DNA of 64,000 nucleotides from Unio delphinus (lineage: Eukaryota > Mollusca > Bivalvia > Unionida > Unionidae): positions 9,074,501-9,138,500 of the forward strand of contig JAQISU010000041.1 of NCBI GenBank assembly GCA_029339505.1. The letters are read 5' to 3'. Within the stretch, counting starts at the first letter, position 1; every line of letters starts with the position of its first letter. A model generated the notes under the pieces. The model saw only the letters and a list, made by a program, of their open reading frames with translations, had not been told where the DNA came from and did no database searches. A program made the position numbers and the translations under genes. Positions 25,513-33,243 of this stretch are shown here, one piece after another.

Positions 25513-26040
25513 ATGAAGCAAGATTTCAGACCCCATCCAGTACTTGTTAATTATGAAGCCTCCAGTGATGGTGTTGTCAGGCACCGCAGACTAAAGAAGC
25601 TGGTTGGATTTCTGAATAATATGGAATATTTGCTGTTCAGTGTTAGAAAAAAAACATATCTCTGTCATAGAATAATCTATGAAGTATTTCATGGACCAAT
25701 CAAAGATGGTTTTGTTATCGATCATAAAAATGGCATTAAGATTGATAACCATTCTTCAAATTTACAAGCCATCTCGCAGCGCGATAACCTTTTAAAAAGC
25801 AGCGCTGGTAGGCACTCAAAACGCCCTGTCAAATCGTTTGATTTTGAAAGTTATGAAGAGAGAATCTTTCAATCAATAAATGAAGCCAGTAGATATTTTG
25901 ATATTTGTAGGTCTTCAATACGATTTGTTGCAGAAGGAATTCAGAAATCAGCCCTTTCAAAGAAAGACTCACACATGATACAATTTTCATATATCAAGGG
26001 AGATAAATCCTTTATGGATAAGTCCGCCAACCACTCATAA
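25513..26040 (+). CDS. NUMOD/HNH homing-type endonuclease
   Basis: 175 codons, intact. Residues about 1-55 resemble a NUMOD4-like region ending in C-H-R-I-I-Y-E-V-F-H-G; next comes the HNH core with V-I-D-H-K-N-G-I-K-I-D-N-H and the S-N-L-Q-A-I element; about 110-165 resembles a NUMOD1-like helix-turn-helix (S-I-N-E-A-S-R-Y-F then R-S-S-I-R). Such proteins cut DNA at specific sites and usually act as homing endonucleases in phages and large DNA viruses. Here it sits as a free-standing gene just after the zinc-ribbon gene, apparently not inside an intron. It could be a selfish passenger or have been taken over for replication or recombination of the element. Confidence 0.8.
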   Translation: MKQDFRPHPVLVNYEASSDGVVRHRRLKKLVGFLNNMEYLLFSVRKKTYLCHRIIYEVFHGPIKDGFVIDHKNGIKIDNHSSNLQAISQRDNLLKSSAGRHSKRPVKSFDFESYEERIFQSINEASRYFDICRSSIRFVAEGIQKSALSKKDSHMIQFSYIKGDKSFMDKSANHS

Positions 26041-26862
26041 CACTCTACTCACTAAGTTCCCTTGTATTATGACCGTCAAGGTATTTGTGTCGTATGTTAT
26101 TCTCACAGGTAGAGAGAGAGGTATAATTGTGTGCGCGCCCACGTGACTGCAATGGAGTACACTTGATTGTGAGTTTCGGTAGAGTTAGTTAAATAAATAA
26201 AACTTTTAACACTTTTTATTGTCGCTTGGCTAAAACCGCATCATTTAAACAGTTGTATTTATTGTTTTATAAACCGTTAGACCATCTACATTCAGCTATT
26301 ATACACTTTCAGTACAACGTTCTGTATAATCCAACGCGTTACCTATGTTCGCTCAGCCGGAACGAGCATGAAACACTAGTGTTTTCAATTGCGAAATCCC
26401 CTATTGGATTTCCCATTCATTGAAGTAAGTGGGCGTGGTTAAAATCACTATCTGCTACGTGCGAGTTGTATTTTTCTGTGTGTAAAAGTATTTTATTTTC
26501 CTTTTTCCTGTATGCATTTTTATATATTACATTTAAATACAGTGAAAACGCTCTTATTGTTAAGTAGACATGTTGATCGGTACACTGACGCAGGCGAACC
26601 CCCTCAATCAAACTAACATTGCAACTCATGCTATCACATTCTCGGTAGCGTGGGCTGGTTTTTTTTCCCCAATTGATGCAACCATGAATTTGATTTCATG
26701 GGTTGCAATGTTGGTTTGATTTGACCACGCCCACGTCACAAGAACACCCATTCAAACATATACCTTCTGAGAGATCTAATTCAGTGTTTGCTGAGTTAGA
26801 CCCCTCGCCGGAGATTATGTGTTTGTCAAAGTAAATGGGTGTAAAATAAATGGTATAAATTG
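26041..26862. other. Non-coding palindromic region, candidate origin
   Basis: No supported gene for over 800 bp in an otherwise packed element. It has a GAGAGAGAG stretch near 26115 and two nested inverted repeats: GTGGGCGTGGTT at 26429-26440 against 26723-26734, and about 27 bp with few mismatches at 26604-26630 against 26697-26723. A small palindrome (CCATGAA/TTCATGG) lies beside the inner arm. Such structures are common at viral replication origins or genome ends; the role here is inferred. Confidence 0.45.
26604..26723. repeat. Imperfect 27-bp inverted repeat with 66-bp loop
   Basis: Left arm 26604-26630 and right arm 26697-26723 are reverse complements at about 24 of 27 positions. Confidence 0.75.
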
Positions 26863-27086
26863 ATGCAAAAAGCTCTACATTCACATGAGGAACCCCAGAG
26901 GGCAGCACAGAATGGGCTACCGGCTAATAGAAACGGTGTTAGGGTCACAAGGCCAAAAATGAAATACAATCAAATAGGGCATCCAAAATGGATTGCCGGC
27001 CCAAAGAAAGACCCTAACAAAGCCACAAAGGCCTGAATAAGGGACTCATGAATGAATAACCGCTCATAATTTATACCATTTATTTT
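26843..27086. repeat. Perfect 19-bp inverted repeats flanking a mini-ORF
   Basis: AAAATAAATGGTATAAATT at 26843-26861 has its exact reverse complement at 27068-27086. They enclose about 206 bp with a small basic ORF. This may be a miniature insertion, a regulatory stem, or a relic of viral genome ends. Confidence 0.8.
26863..27036 (+). CDS. Small basic ORF between inverted repeats
   Basis: 57 codons from ATG 26863 to TGA 27034-27036. The product would be rich in Lys, Arg, Asn, Pro and Gln with no hydrophobic segment, which could suit a small nucleic-acid-binding protein, but no family is recognised. It overlaps the left inverted repeat by two bases of spacing only and has no late motif. It could equally be chance. 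Confidence 0.3.
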   Translation: MQKALHSHEEPQRAAQNGLPANRNGVRVTRPKMKYNQIGHPKWIAGPKKDPNKATKA

Positions 27087-27106
27087 GCATTTTTTAAAAT
27101 AAAAAT

Positions 27107-27463
27107 ATGGATATCAAATATGTAAATGCCATAATCGCTGAAATTTCAAATTTGCAGAATCGATGGAAAGTATTATCTAAAGATCTCGACTGCGACAGGA
27201 TTACCTCGGAATATAAAGACATTGAGTATCAGTCTAGTAAGGGTCATTATGTTTTACATAAGATGTACAGGCTCGTGATAAGAATTCAAAAGTCCATCAA
27301 TGCTTGTTTGTACGGTAATGACATTAATGCATTTATAACGCTATTTAGCACCGTTGAAGCAATACGTCAAAAGCTCGACCAAGAGTATCAAAAACGAACT
27401 GAAATTAGTTCTAAGGTTCGTGATCTTAGAAAAATATTAAACGAGAAAAAACTCGTATCCTAA
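27107..27463 (+). CDS. Small helical protein, unknown function
   Basis: 118 codons, intact, ATG at 27107 just after the right 19-bp inverted repeat. The sequence is charged and largely helical with heptad-like stretches (near residues 1-25 and 75-118), suggesting a coiled coil. No domain is recognised. It lies at the start of the right half of the element, without the late motif, so it may be an early or regulatory gene. Confidence 0.5.
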   Translation: MDIKYVNAIIAEISNLQNRWKVLSKDLDCDRITSEYKDIEYQSSKGHYVLHKMYRLVIRIQKSINACLYGNDINAFITLFSTVEAIRQKLDQEYQKRTEISSKVRDLRKILNEKKLVS

Positions 27464-27555
27464 CCACGAAGGCGTCACTATAAAATATGCTTTCATTAAA
27501 TTTTTTACTGAAAATTTATTTTTTTTAGCGTTTTTTGTAACACTTTATACACTTG

Positions 27556-27831
27556 TCACATAGGATTTTCTCCTGAAAGAATTCTCATCAGTTTGGGTTG
27601 GCTCATGCAGCTATGTGCGTACTGGATGATCTGGTCGTGGTAGCAAGTAATCACCACAATGCCTCCATTTTCACGTAGTTGTTGTTGCCGCGAAGTTAAC
27701 AAAAATCGTTCATCGCCGATCTCAGATATTACAATTCTGAAACCCCCAACGATATTATTTCTGAAACATTCGCGGATAGCGTCGTACAGTTTAACCTTGT
27801 CGGAGATGAATACTTTAGCTTGATGGTACAT
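27556..27831 (-). CDS. Small minus-strand protein, unknown function
   Basis: 91 codons from ATG 27831, apparently intact and on the opposite strand to its neighbours. A mixed alpha/beta pattern with hydrophobic stretches (G-G-F-R-I-V-I-S-E-I; G-G-I-V-V-I-T-C-Y) suggests a small folded protein. No family is recognised. It faces the 27107 gene tail to tail with about 90 bp between them. Confidence 0.5.
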   Translation of the reverse strand: MYHQAKVFISDKVKLYDAIRECFRNNIVGGFRIVISEIGDERFLLTSRQQQLRENGGIVVITCYHDQIIQYAHSCMSQPKLMRILSGENPM

Positions 27832-27921
27832 TATTTGATAACTCGGCTTTTAATTGTGATAACGTCTTCACGTGGAAATACCCTCCGGGTTCACATTTAA
27901 AAACTCAGATCATAACAATAT

Positions 27922-28137
27922 ATGGTAGGTGAATCGCTTACAACTAGATTAGCTCGAGAACGGCTAGCAGCAATTAAAAAGTTTATACCGGTTCGAGACA
28001 GAATTCGCGAGAAACTTCAACAACGACAACAAGCGCAGACTGACATGGTTATGATAAAAATCCTATGGATTTTAGCGATTGATCTAAAGCGATTGCTCAA
28101 AGAGTTTTCAATGGCGGCTACGCAATTCACTAATTGA
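27922..28137 (+). CDS. Small helical protein, unknown function
   Basis: 71 codons, intact, ATG at 27922. It is Arg/Lys/Gln-rich in the first 40 residues (coiled-coil-like), with a Met/Ile/Leu-rich segment near residues 43-60. It ends 24 bp before the next gene, overlapping the late motif of that gene (28132-28148). Its own upstream 30 bp has only a weak late-motif-like sequence. Function is unknown. Confidence 0.45.
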   Translation: MVGESLTTRLARERLAAIKKFIPVRDRIREKLQQRQQAQTDMVMIKILWILAIDLKRLLKEFSMAATQFTN

Positions 28138-28148
28138 AAAACTAATAG
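28132..28148 (+). promoter_or_regulatory. Late-type promoter motif 1
   Basis: AATTGAAAAACTAATAG, starting 29 bp before ATG 28161. Variant of the shared motif. Confidence 0.55.
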
Positions 28149-28160
28149 TTTTATAACAAG

Positions 28161-28628
28161 ATGATTATACACTACAACCATGATAAACCCGTAAGCGTCT
28201 ACGTGATGAACTCACGATTGCCTGTTTACCGCGCGTGGTAAGGAGGTGGTCTCGGCAGTACCATCGCGGGGTTATTTACAAGAATAGCCCCAAAAGTGGC
28301 GCCGTTAGCTAAACAATTATCAATGAAAGCCATTGATATTATTCGTGATAAGGTATTTAACGCTGTTGGAAATCTTGCCGGAAAGGCATTTTCTGCCGCG
28401 AAAGATAAAATAATATCATTCGTGAGAAAGAAACCACCAGCGCTGCCGTCTACGACAGTGATGCCTGCAAAAATCAGCAAAGCAATAAATAGCGCATTGG
28501 AAGAAAAACTAGCGTCGTTGGCGGCTTCGGTGACTCCGTTTCCATTGACGGCTTCGCCGGTAACAGATAGCGCTATCATGAACGCGATAGCAGGAAGTGG
28601 TTTGAAACGAAAACGAAAACGACGATGA
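28161..28628 (+). pseudogene. Basic minor-capsid-like protein, one in-frame stop
   Basis: From ATG 28161 the frame reads 26 codons to a TAA at 28239-28241 and then stays open to 28628 (about 155 codons overall). Just after the stop comes a Gly-rich turn and an amphipathic Ala/Lys/Ile helix region, then a Pro/Ala/Ser linker, and a C-terminal K-R-K-R-K-R-R. That layout is typical of adenovirus-like minor capsid or core proteins (pX/pVI-type) in Polinton-like elements. The stop looks like a single base change, since both sides keep family character. It precedes the capsid candidate, with only the late motif between them. Confidence 0.6.
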
Positions 28629-28644
28629 TTACAAAGAGTTTCAC

Positions 28645-28661
28645 AATTGAAAACACTAGCG
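28645..28661 (+). promoter_or_regulatory. Late-type promoter motif 2
   Basis: AATTGAAAACACTAGCG, starting 28 bp before ATG 28673; identical over 17 bp to the motif at 32604. It supports ATG 28673, not 28625, as the capsid start. Confidence 0.7.
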
Positions 28662-28672
28662 TGAATAATATA

Positions 28673-30091
28673 ATGTTTAAACGAAACTCGGATCCCGCGT
28701 TTGATATGGAAGCCCCAACGCGCAAAGACGATTCCGTTCGGGATTATCAATATTATTCTTATCATGCAATACAACCCGACCTACGATCACGAATTGAACT
28801 TCAAGTTCAAGATACCAGTAAATACTTTTTGCCGTGTGAAGCATTTATTGAAATCGAGGGAAAACTCGTAACAAATGTTGCAGCTGATACCCCATATGCA
28901 GATGGTGCCAAAGTCGGCTCAGTGAATAATGGTATCACGGCGATATTTGAATCCGCGAGATATCTCATTGACGGAAGAGAAATTGAATCAATAGACCGTG
29001 AAGTTGATGTTGCAACAACAATATACGGACTAGCAAGATATTCTGATGATTATACAAGATCGGCTGGTCCATCTATGATGTTTGCCAAAGATATTTCTGA
29101 TAACGCTGACCACCTTCAATACATTAATGTGTTAACAGCACAAGATAATGCAGAAGCAAATCAACAAGAAGCAGCTAATCTAGAACGTCGAGCTAGACCC
29201 GGAGCTGCGTTTGATATTCTCAGAGGCGTTAACAATAATTACAATTTAGGATTTGCAACACGAAAAGGAGCATTGCAATGACAACAACGATATTTTTCAT
29301 GTGCGATTCCACTCCATCACATATTTGGATTCTGCAGAAATGTCAGAAAAGTCATCTATGGAGCTAAACACACAATCGCGTTAGTGCATAAAGGCAATGA
29401 CAACGATGCAATTTGGCATACTGGTGCCGATGATGGTAAAGTTGTTTTAACTAAATTAGCATTGTGGATGCCAGTAATGACCCGATCAATCGCCACAGAA
29501 GAACGGCTACTCTCATTTATGGACACAGGTGGCAAATCATTGCTGAGTTGGCTAACAACAACAACTGATGCCAAAGAAGATGATGTTAATGGTACATTTA
29601 CATGGCACCTGGCATCAAAACAAGGCGTTTCAGCTCCACGTCATATATTTATAGCGCTGCAGAATCGGAATCGATTAGGCTCCCAAGAACGCTGTCATAT
29701 GATATTTGACCGATTAGGGGTAAGTGAGGTTTCACTGAGAATAAATGGACAACAAGAACCATCTGAGGATATACAGTTTGATTACGAGAGCAACCATATA
29801 GCACGTGTGTATCATCGGATGCTGTCATATATTGGTCGTGATCAAAATGTTGATACTGGTTTACAAATATCGCAACTTGATTTTAAAAACCTATATCCGA
29901 TTTATTACTTTTCGCTGGAACATCTTGATTTAGCAAGGCAATCCGTCGTTGACATACATTTTCGAGCTCATATAGCCCTTGGTCGTGTTAATTATAGAGC
30001 GGTTGCTGTCATTCTCAGCAACAAATCAACGTTGTTAGAAGGGGCTGGCGGACGAATGAGAATCGTTGATGCACCAGTGGAAAATATGTAA
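28673..30091 (+). pseudogene. Candidate major capsid protein (jelly-roll type), one in-frame stop
   Basis: A frame of 472 sense-length codons from ATG 28673 to 30091, broken only by TGA at 29279-29281 (codon 203); sequence between 29282 and 29383 remains open in the same frame. The pattern of short beta-strand-like stretches, the F-G-F-C and K-V-I-Y-G-A-K-H segment after the stop, and a C-terminal S-V-V-D-I-H-F-R-A-H match my memory of a capsid-like family common in invertebrate genomes and encoded next to adenain-like genes. It would form the virion shell. The family call rests on remembered resemblance, so a profile search is needed. The earlier ATG at 28625 overlaps the preceding gene and lies upstream of the late motif, so it is disfavoured. 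Confidence 0.65.
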
Positions 30092-30109
30092 ACGATTCAC
30101 AATTAGATC

Positions 30110-30120
30110 AATTGAAAGCA
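30110..30120 (+). promoter_or_regulatory. Late-type promoter motif 3 (weak)
   Basis: AATTGAAAGCA, starting 31 bp before ATG 30141; matches the first part of the motif only. Confidence 0.45.
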
Positions 30121-30140
30121 TAAATGTGTTTTACAATAAA

Positions 30141-31058
30141 ATGCCATATAGTGTTGTTAGTGTCAAGCTGACTGATGGTCAGGTCAAGAAATTACGATCA
30201 AAATCCGCTAAAGAATGTGGAACAACAATAACGTTGAAACCAGCGCAGATGTCTGGCGGTACACATAACATATCATTAACGGATCGTCAAATAAAACATT
30301 TCAATGATGCGCTAAAGAAACAGCGAGGGGTTCAAATTGTGTTTTCGAAGGCTGCCATCCCCAACATGATAAAATCAGGTGGTATATTTCCATTGTTAGC
30401 CGCGATAACAGCATTGATTGCAGCCGCTGCCCCAGCGGTGGCGAAGGCTGCGGCGTTGGGAGCCGTTGGTACCGCGGCAGGGATGGCGTTGAAAAGGCAA
30501 CTGGGAAAGGATATAAAAAAAGGAAAAGGGTCTAAGACTACCAGGAACCCCGTATTCATGGTACAGCGGAAAGGGTCTGAGAATACCAGGAACGGTTTAT
30601 TAGTTGAAAGTCCAATTCTTCCCATATCCAATTTTGATTTAATTGATGCTGCTAAAAAACTAGCGATACAAATCTTCAGAGGGGTTTTTATGAAAGATCA
30701 GTTGCCGAGAAAACCTAAACGCGTTGAAACCGGTATTATCAATCTTGATAACAGTAACGGATCGGGACCTCACTGGATTGCATACGCGATTGATCCACGG
30801 GGGAATGTCTATTTTGATTCATATGGGCTAGCTCCGCCAAGCGAGTTTATGCGGTATATAAATTCAAAGAATCAATCAATTCCGATTTTTTATTCCACGC
30901 TGTCAACACAACAATTAAATGATCCACCGATATGCGGCCGTGAAGTATTAAATGTCCTCGCGGAGATATCTAGATTTCCGAGGAAACCAGCTCATCTGGT
31001 TGTAAATGAATACAGGAGTGGAAAATTACAAGGTAATTTTAGAGAACCAATAAATTGA
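30141..31058 (+). CDS. Adenain-like cysteine protease with Ala-rich N-terminal domain
   Basis: 305 codons, intact, ATG 30141. Residues 200-305 form an adenovirus-protease-like (C5/Ulp1-type) core: His211 in G-P-H-W-I-A-Y, Asp226 in Y-F-D-S-Y-G and Cys265 in P-P-I-C-G-R-E. Such proteases mature capsid precursors. Residues 1-70 contain two related blocks (L-T-D-G-Q and L-T-D-R-Q-I), and about 75-115 is an Ala-rich hydrophobic stretch ending in basic residues, like membrane-active minor capsid proteins. A short duplication (K-G-S-K-T-T-R-N and K-G-S-E-N-T-R-N) joins the two halves. Thus a pVI/pX-like part and the protease are fused in one frame here. It is one of the few structural-region genes with no break. 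Confidence 0.8.
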   Translation: MPYSVVSVKLTDGQVKKLRSKSAKECGTTITLKPAQMSGGTHNISLTDRQIKHFNDALKKQRGVQIVFSKAAIPNMIKSGGIFPLLAAITALIAAAAPAVAKAAALGAVGTAAGMALKRQLGKDIKKGKGSKTTRNPVFMVQRKGSENTRNGLLVESPILPISNFDLIDAAKKLAIQIFRGVFMKDQLPRKPKRVETGIINLDNSNGSGPHWIAYAIDPRGNVYFDSYGLAPPSEFMRYINSKNQSIPIFYSTLSTQQLNDPPICGREVLNVLAEISRFPRKPAHLVVNEYRSGKLQGNFREPIN

Positions 31059-31067
31059 AAACACAAG
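31053..31067 (+). promoter_or_regulatory. Late-type promoter motif 4
   Basis: AATTGAAAACACAAG, overlapping the protease stop codon and starting 26 bp before an ATA at 31079-31081 that stands where the next gene's ATG is expected. Confidence 0.5.
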
Positions 31068-31078
31068 TTGCGCTAACA

Positions 31079-32526
31079 ATATTGATTGATATTTGGGGAC
31101 GATCTCTGTCAGTGTCGAAACCCACCGCGAAAATATCTGCGGGTTCTATCGAGGATGTCAAAAAATAATTTAAGATGAAATCGCTGAGACGTTGAATTTA
31201 GCAAGTGTTGACCCGAACGAAATAGTTGTATTTCAAGATCGCCAGGGTAAATTGAAATCCAGTAATATATCTGCGGATGACATTTTGATACGGCAGAGCG
31301 AGGCCGCTGAAAACTCTATTGCGCTGTATTCCAGCGACGGAGAACTTAAACCAGGCGCACTTGTGTCGACGATCACCGACGCAATTGCCGCCCACGGCCG
31401 TGATCTGGATGATTATATACGATGTTATACTACTTTTCGCAAAAATGTCGTACATAAATTCTTTGGAAGCCCGCTTGTGGTTGGCATGACTCTCGCTGAA
31501 ATTAAAAACCTTCTAACTACATTCTTTTTTAACAAGGAGGCGGGGAGGATGATGAATGAAAATTAAATCAAGGTAAATTATCTCGATATTTACACGGATA
31601 TTTCTAAACTAATAGAAAATTTTGAAAAAGTACAAAAACCCACCAACGAAATTGTTAATAAGTTCTTTGAAAACCCACTTGTGGCAGGTATGACTCTCGC
31701 TGAAATTAACGAGATTATTGGCAAGCATACTCACAATGCCTACGTCGCTAATAATTTCTTTGGCGTCCCGGCTACATCTACAGTGACTCTCAAAGATATT
31801 AATATGTTTATGGTGAGACAAATAACACTTAATACCATCGTGGATAATTTCTTTGGGAGAACGCCTGTGTCTGAAACCACATCTCTGACAGGCCCGACCC
31901 TCGCTGAAATTAAAAAAGCTATTGACGAACAAAAGCTCACCAGCGAAGTTGTTAATAGGTTCTTTGGGATATATGGCCTCCAAGATATCACGACAGAATT
32001 TTATCACATCGACCTGTATCTTAAAGACCAAGCACAGCTTAAAATCAGAGACCTTCTGACTTAATTCTTTTCTAACAAGGAGAAGAGTGGGATAATTAAT
32101 CCTACCGTAATCAGGGCAAATTAACTCAATATTTACGACGATATTTTTAGACTAAAAAAAGATTTTAAAAAGGTAAAGATTCCGCATCCAGATATAGGCG
32201 TAAAAATATCGTGTATACGGCCAAGCATGGAAACATGGATTGGACAAGAGATGTTTATACTACATTGTCCGCCGGTCTCTCGGGAGGGGGCGAGGTGGGG
32301 AGCGATGGTATCTTCAGGCCAAAGTGGACCGATGGTATCTACAGGCTAACGTGGATCTCTATCGATCAATTTAATATGATCGCGGACTGTAAAACCTACT
32401 CTGGTGGCACCACGACGTTAATTTTTGAAGGGTCGCGGAAAAGACTTTAATGTCGTCGCGGTTGATAGCTCCATCATTAGATCAAGAATAACTTGGTGTT
32501 TAGAATTTGTAGATGAATTTTCCGGC
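31079..32526 (+). pseudogene. Repeat-rich fibre-like protein, multiply broken
   Basis: The reading frame starts near 31079 (ATA where ATG is expected), shifts by one near 31165, and continues in the frame of 31192 with stops TAA at 31564-31566 and 32062-32064; a further shift leads into the frame of 32211-32450 and another near 32445 to a final stop around 32526. Residues in the middle form five degenerate copies of a unit with N-x-F-F-G and G-M-T-L-A-E-I, at about 31450, 31654, 31750, 31837 and 31951. A second, longer duplication (F-F-x-N-K-E then D-I-x-T/D-D-I) links 31530 and 32065. Position after the protease and repeat architecture suggest a fibre or spike. No family is recognised. Confidence 0.55.
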
Positions 32527-32603
32527 TAAAGCTACCATACCTACGACATCCCAACCTATCTACCCACCTAACACCCGCCCTGGACCAATTAAAGATGGCG
32601 AAT

Positions 32604-32620
32604 AATTGAAAACACTAGCG
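32604..32620 (+). promoter_or_regulatory. Late-type promoter motif 5
   Basis: AATTGAAAACACTAGCG, exact match to motif 2, starting 31 bp before ATG 32635. Confidence 0.7.
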
Positions 32621-32634
32621 GGTTTAAAATAGTA

Positions 32635-33243
32635 ATGACATCGATGAAATCAATTGAACCGATAATAGTCCCAGAGGTATCACAATCGCATCGATATCGA
32701 TATGATACCGTGAAAGAATTTTCCGCAAGCTTGAAATCACTTTCTGAGTGCTATCGTGAAAAATTAGAAAAAATTAAAAAATATCGACGCAGCGTAACAG
32801 TCATCGACATCACCGTGTACTCGGTGTCCGGTGTGATGGCCAGCGCCGGGGTTATTTTGTCGACGGTGACCATGATGGCTCCGATTGCAGTTCCAGTCGC
32901 TATCTCCGCGGCAACAACAATTGCGGCAGTCGCCAGCGCGATAACTAAAAAATTATTATCGTGTTCTCAGAAAAAACTCAACGATTATACAGCTCGGTAC
33001 CGGGTGGTATTTGACGCTAACTCGAAATTATCCGAGTTGATCTCGCTGTCGATAGAGAATTCGTTCATATCCGATGTTGAATTTTCCGCGATGACCCAGT
33101 TGTATAACTCCGCGATGTTGAAATTGGAAATTGAAGACAGCGTTAACAATAATGTCACTCGAACTGCTTCAACGATTTGCGGAAAATACCACTCCGATAC
33201 GAACAAGCATGAAATCAATAACATCAACAAACCCACAATTTAG
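32635..33243 (+). CDS. Membrane protein of the virus-like element
   Basis: 202 codons, intact, ATG 32635. An N-terminal half of charged helix (residues about 25-55) is followed by a long hydrophobic hairpin (about 58-100, rich in V/S/A/T/G/I with two proline-containing turns), then a charged helical C-terminal half. Two adjacent transmembrane segments are likely. No family is recognised with confidence; a virion membrane or membrane-penetration protein would fit the position among structural genes and the late motif. Its last 92 bp overlap the start of the next gene in another frame. Confidence 0.6.
   Translation: MTSMKSIEPIIVPEVSQSHRYRYDTVKEFSASLKSLSECYREKLEKIKKYRRSVTVIDITVYSVSGVMASAGVILSTVTMMAPIAVPVAISAATTIAAVASAITKKLLSCSQKKLNDYTARYRVVFDANSKLSELISLSIENSFISDVEFSAMTQLYNSAMLKLEIEDSVNNNVTRTASTICGKYHSDTNKHEINNINKPTI
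33129..33142 (+). promoter_or_regulatory. Late-type promoter motif 6
   Basis: AATTGAAGACAGCG, starting 23 bp before ATG 33152 and lying inside the upstream membrane-protein gene; a shortened form of the motif. Confidence 0.5.

Noticed and set aside
28625..28672. ATG 28625 as the capsid start
   Set aside because: It overlaps the end of the preceding gene and would place the late motif inside the coding region; ATG 28673 has the motif at the usual distance.
28226..28774. Minus-strand ORF of 182 codons opposite the minor-capsid-like gene
   Set aside because: Spans two plus-strand genes and their late motif, so it is an antisense shadow.
31609..32031. Minus-strand ORF of 140 codons opposite the fibre-like gene
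   Set aside because: Shadow of the repeated plus-strand gene; it has no motif or family resemblance.
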